DNA of 64,000 bases. Source: Paenibacillus mangrovi. GTDB lineage: Bacteria; Bacillota; Bacilli; Paenibacillales; Paenibacillaceae. This document shows positions 24,619 through 32,846 of the stretch, piece after piece. Both the position numbers and the translations under genes were made by a program. Positions within the stretch are counted from its first letter, which is position 1, and the number at the start of each line of letters is the position of its first letter. The stretch covers positions 186,001 to 250,000 of the forward strand of contig NZ_JALIRP010000003.1 in NCBI RefSeq assembly GCF_022898935.1. Direction: 5' to 3'. The notes beneath the pieces were generated by a model. That model saw only the letters and a program-made list of their open reading frames with translations, was not told where the DNA came from and ran no database searches.

Positions 24619-24660
24619 CAAAAAAGGCAGGCTCCGATCATACGGAGTCTGCCCTTTTCA
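24619..24660. terminator. Bidirectional terminator
   Basis: AAAAAAGGCAGGCTCCG / CGGAGTCTGCCCTTTT stem between convergent genes; A/T runs on both sides. Confidence 0.88.
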
Positions 24661-24665
24661 TTTCC

Positions 24666-24962
24666 TTATATGTGCACGGACTGGATGTCTTCGAACCTGA
24701 TCCACTGCCAGTCGTCTTCCTCACGCAGCTTAATTTCCTTCAGATATGTATTAATCACCGTCACGAAGCCTCTTAGCTGGACGGTTCCATGCGGGGTATC
24801 CACCGTCAGACGAATTTTGACATGCTTTTCGAGCGACCGGGTCAGTTCACGTTCTATATAAGGCCAGTCCGGCGCCTCCTTCTGCTGTACGGCCGCAGCC
24901 GTGCAGGTATCCTTACATGTTGTATCCGGAGTCATCAAAGGGGATAGATGCTGTCTGTTCAA
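24666..24962 (-). CDS. YolD-like small protein
   Basis: Start taken as TTG at 24962, nine bases after GGGAG; the ATG at 24971 directly abuts that site. 98 residues. The second half (VKIRLTVDTPHGTVQLRGFV, then IKLREEDDWQWIRFEDIQSV) has the beta-rich pattern and closing I-x-F-x-DI of YolD-like proteins, which often accompany Y-family polymerases, though none is adjacent here. Function unknown. Confidence 0.55.
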   Translation of the reverse strand: MNRQHLSPLMTPDTTCKDTCTAAAVQQKEAPDWPYIERELTRSLEKHVKIRLTVDTPHGTVQLRGFVTVINTYLKEIKLREEDDWQWIRFEDIQSVHI

Positions 24963-25060
24963 AATGATCATCTCCCATCACATTTTCAAGAACAAGTGTT
25001 CCTATTATACTTCAACTTGTTCCCTTTTGGCAATGTGAAAAAAGTATTGGGAATGATCCG

Positions 25061-25534
25061 TTATAGCTCCCCGGAACGTCGAAGCCTGTCCAAAAACTGT
25101 TCCTCGGACACAACCTCGATGCCTTCCCGCTTCAGTAAAGCCGATGTGACGCCGCTTCCGTCGATCCGCTTATTCTCAAATTGTCCGTTATAGATCATTG
25201 CACTACCACAGGAAGGGCTGTATTCCTTCAGCACCACCAGCGAAGCGCCGAGCTCCCGAATGCGTTCGAGCGCCGCTTGAGCGCCCTTAATATACATATC
25301 GCTGACGTCTCTGCCGGATTTCTCAATCACCCGGGCCCGTCCATCCAACACATCATCGCCGTTTCCGCCCTGTATTTCAGCCGGTTCCCTTGGAGTTGTG
25401 AATCCACCCATCAGCTCAGGACAAACCGTGACCGCCTTTTTCTCTTCTACCAGACGCTGGATGACCTCATGCAAACAATGCGTCCCATTATATCTAACCT
25501 TCATTCCTGCAAGACAGGAACTCACTACGATCAT
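25061..25534 (-). CDS. DUF523 family protein (TudS-like)
   Basis: Start ATG at 25534, seven bases after GAGGTG. 157 residues, soluble. Three conserved cysteine sites: VSSCLAG at the N-terminus, TVCPELMGG, and SPSCGS, the arrangement that holds an Fe-S cluster in TudS-type desulfurases of DUF523. Such enzymes remove sulfur from thiouracil; other members may act on different thio compounds. Stands alone. Confidence 0.85.
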   Translation of the reverse strand: MIVVSSCLAGMKVRYNGTHCLHEVIQRLVEEKKAVTVCPELMGGFTTPREPAEIQGGNGDDVLDGRARVIEKSGRDVSDMYIKGAQAALERIRELGASLVVLKEYSPSCGSAMIYNGQFENKRIDGSGVTSALLKREGIEVVSEEQFLDRLRRSGEL

Positions 25535-25671
25535 TTCCATCACCTCGTACAGCTTATTATACAAGAAGATGGTTCCACCGTCTCCAGGGACCGAAAAAAG
25601 CGCTGCTCACTTTGCCTGTGGACAGCGCCCATGTTATTTTACCAATTTCAAAGTCGCCCTCGTACGGAGCT

Positions 25672-25884
25672 TCAGCCATGGTTCGGGATGGTCTTCTCAC
25701 TGTTCTTGTCAAAACCCGGCTCATACACGCTAAAAAAGGAAATGCTGGACGTCTTCACATGATGCTCGTTCAGATCAACCCACTCCTCGCCTTTCAGCCT
25801 TGCAATAACTCCCTGAATGTCGTCCGAAATGATGTTTAATGACTCCCCGCCAGCAAAATGAATCCTAATACTGCTATCGCTCAT
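25672..25884 (-). CDS. Small conserved-looking protein, unknown
   Basis: Start ATG at 25884 with GGAGGT seven bases upstream. 70 residues, beta-rich (IRIHFAGGESLNI, then WVDLNEHHVKTSSISFFSVY); no membrane segment or known motif. Good ribosome binding site and protein-like composition support it being real. Confidence 0.55.
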   Translation of the reverse strand: MSDSSIRIHFAGGESLNIISDDIQGVIARLKGEEWVDLNEHHVKTSSISFFSVYEPGFDKNSEKTIPNHG

Positions 25885-26328
25885 CGCTTGCACCTCCAAA
25901 ATTCGGCTTTTACTTCAAGGAAGTATTCCCCATTCCTTTACTTCTTATTTATACGGATTGGGGGAAGGGCAATTTGGGAGCAGGAGGCGCTTCACAAATT
26001 AGTTTTATTTACAATTATTAATATCCAATTATAATCAATCAAGGTAATGTTATATCTTACTTGGAACTCTATGTATTTAGTTGCGTACTTAAAGTATGCA
26101 TGGTGAAAATATTAGACTTGAAGACTACGCCAGAAGAACTAGTCCTTTTCAAACTTCACCATTAATCTACATCTCTCAATGATTGTTGAGACAAGTAAAA
26201 GGGGAAAGAGAGGAGATGACGTCATTTTCAAAAATTAGCCATAGATAAAAACTTGATATCGCTAATTAACCATGACGAACACAGCAAATCTCCCAGCCGA
26301 TGGGTATCACTCAAAGGATTGAACTATT
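25885..26328. other. AT-rich intergenic region before a lipoprotein gene
   Basis: No convincing gene. Notable is a near-palindrome GCGTACTT-A-AAGTATGC around 26083-26099 and a purine-rich AAAAGGGGAAAGAGAGGAG at 26197-26215. It probably holds the lipoprotein promoter. Confidence 0.4.
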
Positions 26329-27480
26329 TTGAAAAAATCAATCGTACTCATGTTGTCTTTAATGCTAGTATTAACTGCATGTGGATCCAAAGAAAAGGAA
26401 ACCGCAGCACCTGCAGAAAGTAAACCAGCCACAACTCAGGAATCACCAAAAGAAACACCTAAAAAATCAGATACAGAAAAAATGGAAACTGCAGAGACCA
26501 AAGAATTCTCCTTCTCCTATCCGGCTTCTTGGAAAGCTTACGATTTGTCCCAGCTTAACCAGCCAGCAATTAAAGCAGCCTATGTCGATTCAGCACCAAA
26601 AGGGGGTTTCGCGGATAATGTCAATGTAACCATGGACGGTACCACCACTACAGCAAAAGAAACAGCAGATTTGACTAACTCCCAATACGAAAGCGGTGCT
26701 GTGGGAGACACCATGAAAGATTACAAAAAAATTAGCTACACAGACACTCCCAACAACACCGGAGTTTTGGTAGGCGAATATACACAGGGTCAATCAGGGG
26801 TTCAGGCCATTTTGACGCAATATATCGTTCCTACGGGCAGCCAGACTTATAGCCTCTCCATTACCTATTCCAAAGATTCTTACAACAACGGCGGTAAAGA
26901 GATGGCCCAGAAGATGATCGATTCCTTCAAGTTAAGCGGTACGGCTGCTGCCACAGAGCCGGAGAAAGCATCTACAGATGGAGCAGCTGTGACGGCGAAC
27001 CCAGGAACAGGAGAAGTGACATTTGCGGATGTGATGGTTAAGCTCGTTCCGACAATCACAGAAAACGACGGAGAAATGACCGAGAAGACGTATAACTACA
27101 TAGTTGCCCACAGTGATCTATTCCCTGCTCTGACACCTGAAAGCAAGAAAACGGCCATGTCATTAGTGGATGCAAACATCACCACTCGCCACCTTTTCAA
27201 GAATGTGACTCCGTATCTGGACAAAATGGTTCAGGTCACAGGATCTGTCGTAGAAGTTTATGAAGAAGAGACGGAGATCGGAACCCTCGCAGCCATCCAT
27301 GTGTTGGATAATAACGGAAAATCCGTTCTTGGTTGGTATATGAACTCTACTGGCGACATCCTCGAGGGAGACGATGTGACCATGTACGGACTGCCAACCT
27401 CCATATTTTCTTTCGATAATGGCGGTGGAACAACCAATGCCCTTCTGATGAGTGTATCGACCGTACAGAAGGTTCAATAA
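26329..27480 (+). CDS. Lipoprotein with PsbP/OB-fold-like regions, unknown
   Basis: Starts at TTG 26329 after AAAGGA. 383 residues: lipoprotein signal ending LVLTACGS, a Lys/Glu/Thr/Pro-rich linker (20-55), a domain at about 56-205 with FSFSYPASWKAYD and KMIDSFKLSG resembling PsbP/PsbP-like surface domains, and a C-terminal region (about 225-383) with the OB-fold pattern YLDKMVQVTGSVVEVYEE and VTMYGLP. Anchored on the outside of the membrane. Role unknown. Closed by a terminator at 27500. Confidence 0.75.
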   Translation: MKKSIVLMLSLMLVLTACGSKEKETAAPAESKPATTQESPKETPKKSDTEKMETAETKEFSFSYPASWKAYDLSQLNQPAIKAAYVDSAPKGGFADNVNVTMDGTTTTAKETADLTNSQYESGAVGDTMKDYKKISYTDTPNNTGVLVGEYTQGQSGVQAILTQYIVPTGSQTYSLSITYSKDSYNNGGKEMAQKMIDSFKLSGTAAATEPEKASTDGAAVTANPGTGEVTFADVMVKLVPTITENDGEMTEKTYNYIVAHSDLFPALTPESKKTAMSLVDANITTRHLFKNVTPYLDKMVQVTGSVVEVYEEETEIGTLAAIHVLDNNGKSVLGWYMNSTGDILEGDDVTMYGLPTSIFSFDNGGGTTNALLMSVSTVQKVQ

Positions 27481-27499
27481 CCAGCAAACCTGATTACAA

Positions 27500-27548
27500 A
27501 AAAAACGCAGACCCCGAGGCATCCAAAGCCTTAGGGAATGCGTTTTTT
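27500..27548. terminator. Bidirectional terminator
   Basis: AAAAAACGCA / TGCGTTTTTT perfect 10-bp outer stem, suited to both strands. Confidence 0.85.
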
Positions 27549-27616
27549 CTGGTTAACCGACATAAAAAAGCACGATCCCCGAATTCCGGAAACCGCGCTG
27601 TGTGTTCTAGCAAAGA

Positions 27617-27688
27617 TGCTGGTGAAGGGAATTGAACCCCCGGCCTACGCATTACGAGTGCGTTGCTCTACCCCTGAGCTACACCAGC
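27617..27688 (-). tRNA. tRNA-Thr (anticodon CGT)
   Basis: On the - strand: acceptor GCTGGTG / CACCAGC, D arm GCTC-AGGGGTA-GAGC, anticodon arm ACGCA-CTCGTAA-TGCGT, T arm with GGTTCAATTCC. The anticodon CGT reads ACG. 72 bases, discriminator A; CCA is not encoded. The T stem has two G-T pairs. A single gene outside any tRNA cluster. Confidence 0.93.
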
Positions 27689-27779
27689 TTAAAACTGTGC
27701 TTCATCTAATATATCAAACGAAACAAAAACTATTATACAACTTTCATTTCAAAATGCAATACTCTTTGGCAACTGGTAC

Positions 27780-28082
27780 TTACTGCAGCTTCAAGCGCAC
27801 CGACTGAAGCTTCTGCTCGCTGGAGGATGCTTTGTCGCGTCTGTCGTCGACTTTGACGGAAGTGGACACGCGCAGCGCTCCCGACAGGAAAGGTGCTTCA
27901 TGCAATGCCGCAATCGCCTTCCATACGTCCTCAAGCGGCCCCTCAATGATCGTGCTCATCGAAGTCAGCTGATAGCTTACTCCCTGCTGTCTAGCCAGTA
28001 TCCTCTGCATATCCGCCACATAAGCACTTAAGCTCGTCGTCGCCGTTCCGATCGGAATAATCGTTACCTCTGCAATCGCCAT
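27780..28082 (-). CDS. MTH1187 family thiamine-binding protein
   Basis: 100 residues, ferredoxin-like alpha/beta. Pattern MAIAEVTIIPIGTATTSLS at the N-terminus, QLTSMSTIIEGPLEDVW in the middle and RVSTSVKVDDRRDK near the end is typical of the MTH1187/YqgV family. These bind thiamine or related compounds. The ATG is preceded by GGAGG on the - strand. Confidence 0.88.
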   Translation of the reverse strand: MAIAEVTIIPIGTATTSLSAYVADMQRILARQQGVSYQLTSMSTIIEGPLEDVWKAIAALHEAPFLSGALRVSTSVKVDDRRDKASSSEQKLQSVRLKLQ

Positions 28083-28392
28083 GTTTTTTCCTCCCTATCC
28101 TATATTTAAATCATCTCCGGATTGTCCCTTAGTTCCTTCCCTTATTGTATCCAACTGAGGAAAAGATATCAAAGTCACGTTTCCCTAAAATTTTATTTAC
28201 CCGCGCCACACCTGCTTTTTCCCCTTAAAAGGAGCATTTTTGGACATTTTTCGAGCTTAACCTTTCACTCTCTTAGTAGCAAATAGACCACTTCTCTGAT
28301 ATAATTCATATTGCTTGTCTTTTTGAATTTTATGTTTACAAACACAATATATTGGGTTAAATTAGTATGACAACAACCAAATATAGTGTAGA

Positions 28393-28585
28393 CAGGTGAA
28401 CCAGGCTCTATCACGCCTACGGTTCCTAAGAGGGAAGTACGGTGCAATTCCGTCGCGGTCCCGCCACTGTAACCGGACAGCCGAGAAGCGTTTGTCTTCG
28501 GCCAAAATCGGCATATGCCACTGCAAGAAATACCTTGCGGGAAGGCGCCTATGGGGTTCCGGGAGTCAGGAGACCTGCCTGTTTC
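28393..28585 (+). promoter_or_regulatory. Cobalamin (B12) riboswitch aptamer
   Basis: Contains the conserved adenosylcobalamin-riboswitch parts in order: AGGGAAGTACGGTGCAATTC, CCGCCACTGTAACCGG, and the B12 box AGTCAGGAGACCTGCC (28564-28579). Lies 5' of nrdA, followed by a terminator at 28700, so ligand binding should switch the ribonucleotide reductase operon off. Confidence 0.95.
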
Positions 28586-28699
28586 GTTCGCACAAAGCCT
28601 ACGAGGAATAGGAACGTGTTGCCATGAAAATATCTACATATGGTGTTGTAGATATTGTTCTTCTGCGCCCATTTTTGGTGCCTATAAGAATAACATGCA

Positions 28700-28742
28700 G
28701 CATTTTCGGCCTCTACAGACCAGGTCGCCGGAAATGCTTTTT
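28700..28742 (+). terminator. Expression-platform terminator of the B12 riboswitch
   Basis: GCATTTTCGGC / GCCGGAAATGC stem (one G-T pair) followed by TTTTT, about 80 bases before the nrdA ribosome binding site. Confidence 0.8.
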
Positions 28743-28820
28743 GTATGGCCGAACACCTCTTTCCTGATCCGTTTTTACTTTTTTTGAATATAGCATCTAT
28801 TTTTGAAAGGAGAACTGCAC

Positions 28821-31154
28821 ATGCCTCAGCTCGTGACCAAACCTAACAATCGTCAGCTCGCTTTTGATGAAATCCGCCTTTCCGTTTATGCGGACCGCGT
28901 CCTAAAAGGATTGGAGACGCTGGATAAAGAGCGCCTGCTTCGCGGCGTAACCAGCAAACTTCGCCGGGAGGAAGTTACCGGTGACGAAATCAGCAACGCA
29001 TTTACAATGTCGGCCCTTGAGCTCGTAACAAAGGAGGAGCCGATCTGGAAATTCGCCGCAGCCCGCTCCCTTCTGACTTCTCTATATAAAAAAGCAGCGT
29101 ACAACCGCCGCTATAAAGCTTATCCAGACGAGCCTTACGGTGCCTTGTATCCCCTCATTTCCGAACTCGTCAATAAAGGAATCTACCGTGAAGAGCTTTT
29201 GGAATGCTACACCAAAGAACAGATTGATGAGCTTGGAAAATGCATTGATTATAGCCGTGATTTGCTGTTTGACTACATAGGTCTTCTAACCTTGTCCGAC
29301 CGCTATCTCGCGCGCGATTTCGACGGCCGCGTCATGGAGCTTCCTCAGGAGCGTTATATGGTCATCGCCATGTACCTGATGCACACCGAACCTGCAGAGA
29401 AGCGTATGGAGCTTGTAAAAGAAGCCTACTGGGCAATGAGCAACATTTATATGACCGCAGCAACGCCAACTATGTCCAATGCCGGTAAAAAGGTTGCCGG
29501 ACAGCTGTCCAGCTGCTTTATCGATACCGTGGACGACTCACTGGAAGGTATTTTCGATTCCAACACGGACGTTGCACGTCTCAGCAAAATGGGCGGCGGC
29601 ATCGGCGTATACCTTGGCAAGGTTCGTGCCCGCGGATCGGATATCCGTGGTCATAAAAATACCAGCTCCGGCGTCATTCCTTGGATTCGCCAGTTGAACA
29701 ATACCGCGGTCAGCGTAGACCAGCTCGGTACCCGTAAAGGTGCGGTTGCCGTTTACCTTGACGTTTTCCATAAAGATATACTGGCCTTCCTGGATCTGAA
29801 GCTGAACAACGGCGACGAGCGCATGAGAGCACATGACGTTTTCCACGGCGTATGTATCCCTGACTTGTTCATGGAAGCCGTTGAGACGCGAGACGAATGG
29901 AATCTCTTCTGCCCGCATGAAGTGAAGAAAGTGATGGGCTGGAAGGATGAGGACGGTCAACCGCTCGGTCTGGAGGATTTCTATGATGAAACTTACGGAC
30001 AAGGCACATTCCGCGAAAAATATGCCGAGGCTCTTGCGCATCCGCTGCTGTCCCGCATCACCGTGCCTGCCATCGACATCATGAAACGTGTCATGAAATC
30101 CCAGCTGGAGACCGGTACGCCTTACATGTTCTACCGCGACACGGTAAACCGCGCCAACCCTAACCGCACACATGGCATGGTGTACTCCTCCAACCTGTGT
30201 ACGGAAATCATGCAGAACCAGTCGCCAACGGTGGTGGAAAAAGAAGAGCTTGTAACGAAGGACGGACAGACTCGCATCGTCATCTCCAAAATCCCTGGAG
30301 ATTTCGTAGTCTGCAACCTGAATTCCATCCACCTGGCCCGCGCTGTGCCGGCCGACGTACTTGAGCGTCTGATTCCGATCCAAGTGCGCATGCTGGACAA
30401 CGTCATCGATATTAACAATATCGAAGTGCTGCAAGCACAATACACAAACAGCCAATACCGCGCTGTCGGTCTCGGCACCTTCGGCCTGCATCATCTGCTG
30501 GCGCTGGAAGGCATCCGCTGGGAATCCGACGCAGCCGTTGAATATAACGACAATCTGTACGAAAAAATCAACTACCTGCTCATCCGCTCCAGCATGGAAC
30601 TGGCCAAGGAAAAAGGCCACTATTCGAAGTTCAAAGGCTCCGATTGGGAAAACGGTGCATACTTCGAAAGCCGCGGCTATACGGACGGCGAGCATGTAGG
30701 CAAATTCGTAACGACCGAGCAGTGGAAAGAGCTGCAAAAGGAAGTTCAGGAGAACGGTGTCCGCAACGCATGGCTATTCGCCATCGCGCCAAATGGATCG
30801 ACCTCGATTATTGCCGGTTCCACCGCAAGTATCGATCCGCTGTATGACCTGCTGTCGTACGAAGAGAAAACAACGTATAAAATCGCCAATCCGGCTCCGG
30901 ACCTGTCCGAGAAAACGATCTGGTATTATAAAACGGCCTTTATGCTTGACCAGCATTGGTCCATCAAAATGGCCTCGGCCCGTCAGCGTCACGTTGACCA
31001 AGGCCAAAGCTTCAACCTGTACGTCCGTCCGGACATCCGGGCAACCGACTTCCTGGAGCTGCACCTGCACGCCTGGAAAGCCGGCATCAAATCGACGTAT
31101 TATGTGCGCAGCCGTGCGCTGACAATTGAAGAGTGTGAGTCTTGCGCGAGCTAA
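28821..31154 (+). CDS. nrdA: Class I ribonucleoside-diphosphate reductase, large subunit
   Basis: Start ATG 28821, eight bases after AAAGGAG (an in-frame TTG at 28803 precedes the site). 777 residues. N-terminal ATP-cone-like region (about 1-95), then the catalytic barrel: PTMSNAGKK, SSCFIDTVDDSL (active-site Cys), GGIGVYLGKVRARGS, SSNLCTEIMQ (Cys with NLCTE motif), and the C-terminal redox pair ECESCAS. Reduces ribonucleotides to deoxyribonucleotides with NrdB. The B12 riboswitch upstream implies it is made when cobalamin is scarce, which makes sense if a B12-dependent class II enzyme exists elsewhere in the genome. Confidence 0.93.
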   Translation: MPQLVTKPNNRQLAFDEIRLSVYADRVLKGLETLDKERLLRGVTSKLRREEVTGDEISNAFTMSALELVTKEEPIWKFAAARSLLTSLYKKAAYNRRYKAYPDEPYGALYPLISELVNKGIYREELLECYTKEQIDELGKCIDYSRDLLFDYIGLLTLSDRYLARDFDGRVMELPQERYMVIAMYLMHTEPAEKRMELVKEAYWAMSNIYMTAATPTMSNAGKKVAGQLSSCFIDTVDDSLEGIFDSNTDVARLSKMGGGIGVYLGKVRARGSDIRGHKNTSSGVIPWIRQLNNTAVSVDQLGTRKGAVAVYLDVFHKDILAFLDLKLNNGDERMRAHDVFHGVCIPDLFMEAVETRDEWNLFCPHEVKKVMGWKDEDGQPLGLEDFYDETYGQGTFREKYAEALAHPLLSRITVPAIDIMKRVMKSQLETGTPYMFYRDTVNRANPNRTHGMVYSSNLCTEIMQNQSPTVVEKEELVTKDGQTRIVISKIPGDFVVCNLNSIHLARAVPADVLERLIPIQVRMLDNVIDINNIEVLQAQYTNSQYRAVGLGTFGLHHLLALEGIRWESDAAVEYNDNLYEKINYLLIRSSMELAKEKGHYSKFKGSDWENGAYFESRGYTDGEHVGKFVTTEQWKELQKEVQENGVRNAWLFAIAPNGSTSIIAGSTASIDPLYDLLSYEEKTTYKIANPAPDLSEKTIWYYKTAFMLDQHWSIKMASARQRHVDQGQSFNLYVRPDIRATDFLELHLHAWKAGIKSTYYVRSRALTIEECESCAS

Positions 31155-31504
31155 TAATTTCCCAACCCTCCCAAACCCTCCCTTCTTAAGGGAGGGCCCC
31201 GAGGGCTCCTGCCCTCTGGACACCCGAAATTTTGGTGGAGAAGGGTCTATGGCGCTTTATGGTGATTGTGTGCTAGGAGCGCTTTCGTCCCTGCTCGTTG
31301 CTTCGCAACAATCGCTGGGACACGCTGTAACTTTAGTGCAATAAGAAACATTTTAACTACGCCAGGCCCTCCCTGTTTTGCTTCGCAAAATGCGGTCGGC
31401 CTCGGCTTGTTTTATGTCCTCCCTAATTTGATTACAACATCATGCCGATGTTGATATAGATGCTTAATATTTTAATAACTTAAACCTTAAGGAGTGAACG
31501 GACG
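31155..31504 (+). other. 350-base hairpin-rich spacer between nrdA and nrdB
   Basis: Unusually long gap inside a two-gene operon. It holds CCCTCCCTT-CTT-AAGGGAGGG (31176-31196), GAGGGC-TCCT-GCCCTC, and two hairpins with a TTC loop (GTTGC-TTC-GCAAC near 31298-31310 and TTTTGC-TTC-GCAAAA near 31375-31389). No ORF with a ribosome binding site. It could be a remnant of a mobile or repetitive element or a processing/attenuation region. Confidence 0.6.
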
Positions 31505-32536
31505 GTGCAATTGCAGAAAATTTTCAATACCGAAGCGCCAAACCAATCCACACGCATTATTGAAGGGGAATGCTCGGGTATTCTAAACTGGAACGATATC
31601 CGCATGCCTCATATGTATAAATTGTACAAAGTGCTTTTGCTTAACCACTGGATCGCGGATGAAATTCCGATGTCCAAAGACGCGCAGCAATTCCCTCTTC
31701 TCGATGCGGACGAGCAGCGCACCTTCAAGATCAATATCTCTTTGCTGGCGGTTCTGGATTCCATGCAAACGATGTTTGTCGGCGATGTAAAAAGATACTT
31801 TACGGATTCCTCCCTGGAAGCCATCTCTGCCATTATTGGTCAGCAAGAGGTTGTTCACAACCAATCCTATTCCTACGTGCTCTCTTCGATCGTGTCCGAA
31901 CAGGAGCAAAAAGAAATTTTCGAATACTGGAAGCATGATCCGGTTCTTCTTGCACGCAACCAGTTCATCTCGGAGATTTATCAGGAATTCCGCGACGAGC
32001 AGACACCACAAACCTTCTTCCGCGCGCTCGTGGCTGACCTGATTCTGGAAGGCATTTTCTTCTACAGTACGTTCGCCTTCTTCTACAACCTGGCCCGTGA
32101 TCAGAAGATGATGGCAACCAGCCAAATGATTTCATACATCCAGCGCGACGAGAACCAGCACTGCTACTTCTTCGGCGAAGTATTCAAGCAGCTGCTGAAG
32201 GACTTCCCTGAGCTGAATACTCCGGAAAACATGGACTACGTCTACCGCACCATCGACCGCGCGGTTGAGCTTGAAACGAACTGGGCTCATTACACGCTGA
32301 AAAACAACCGCGGCATCGATCTGAACGAGCTGTCCGACTACATCAAGTACATTGCCAACAAACGCCTAAAATTGATGGGTATGGAAAAAGCTTATCAAGG
32401 CGTGGACGCTAACTGCATGCCTTGGATCCGTCCGTTCTCCGATGAGGCGCTTAACGCAACTAAAACCGACTTCTTTGAGGCCAAATCCCGCAACTACGGT
32501 AAAGTCGGCGACGACAACGGATTTGACGATCTATAA
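31505..32536 (+). CDS. nrdB: Class I ribonucleoside-diphosphate reductase, small subunit
   Basis: Starts at GTG 31505, nine bases after AAGGAG. 343 residues, all-helical ferritin-like. Metal ligands visible in VLDSMQTMF (Asp), QQEVVHNQSY (Glu, His) with the radical tyrosine seven residues after that Glu, LILEGIFFYS (Glu) and DENQHCYFF (Glu, His). It generates the tyrosyl radical used by the large subunit. Expressed from the B12-controlled nrdA transcript unless the intervening spacer holds its own promoter. Confidence 0.93.
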   Translation: MQLQKIFNTEAPNQSTRIIEGECSGILNWNDIRMPHMYKLYKVLLLNHWIADEIPMSKDAQQFPLLDADEQRTFKINISLLAVLDSMQTMFVGDVKRYFTDSSLEAISAIIGQQEVVHNQSYSYVLSSIVSEQEQKEIFEYWKHDPVLLARNQFISEIYQEFRDEQTPQTFFRALVADLILEGIFFYSTFAFFYNLARDQKMMATSQMISYIQRDENQHCYFFGEVFKQLLKDFPELNTPENMDYVYRTIDRAVELETNWAHYTLKNNRGIDLNELSDYIKYIANKRLKLMGMEKAYQGVDANCMPWIRPFSDEALNATKTDFFEAKSRNYGKVGDDNGFDDL

Positions 32537-32589
32537 GTATTACATTTATTCACCAAAAGCGCATATTGCGCCAGGATCCGGTTTAAGTT

Positions 32590-32815
32590 ATACTAATCGC
32601 AAAGAATCGAACACCATCATTATGCCGATGACCAGCATCCAACTGTGAGGCGTTTTCGACCGGAGCATAGAAACCTCTAGGCTCTCTAAGTTGACCGGCT
32701 TTCCGTCCGTTACCGCGGAACCAAGAGGATCGGATCCTGCCTAGGCAGTCCGATCAAGTTGGGTGGCACCGCGAGCAAGCGCTCCTCGTCCCAAAGGATG
32801 AGGGCGCTTTTTGTA
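32590..32815 (+). promoter_or_regulatory. T-box leader of serS
   Basis: Contains the T-box core GGGTGGCACCGCG (32761-32773), preceded by a stem I region and followed by an intrinsic terminator, AGCGCTCCTCGTCC / GGATGAGGGCGCT with TTTTT (32778-32813). Uncharged tRNA should stabilise the antiterminator. The specifier codon could not be placed with certainty; Ser is inferred from the downstream gene. Confidence 0.9.
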
Positions 32816-32846
32816 TTTTTACGGATAAAGGAGCCGAGGATTAATC

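Noticed and set aside
29538-30737. A 399-codon open frame on the - strand opposite nrdA
   Set aside because: Shadow of a strongly conserved, codon-biased gene; no motif or start signal.
31126-31344. Small ORF of 72 codons in the nrdA-nrdB spacer
   Set aside because: Starts inside nrdA, crosses strong hairpins and has no ribosome binding site.
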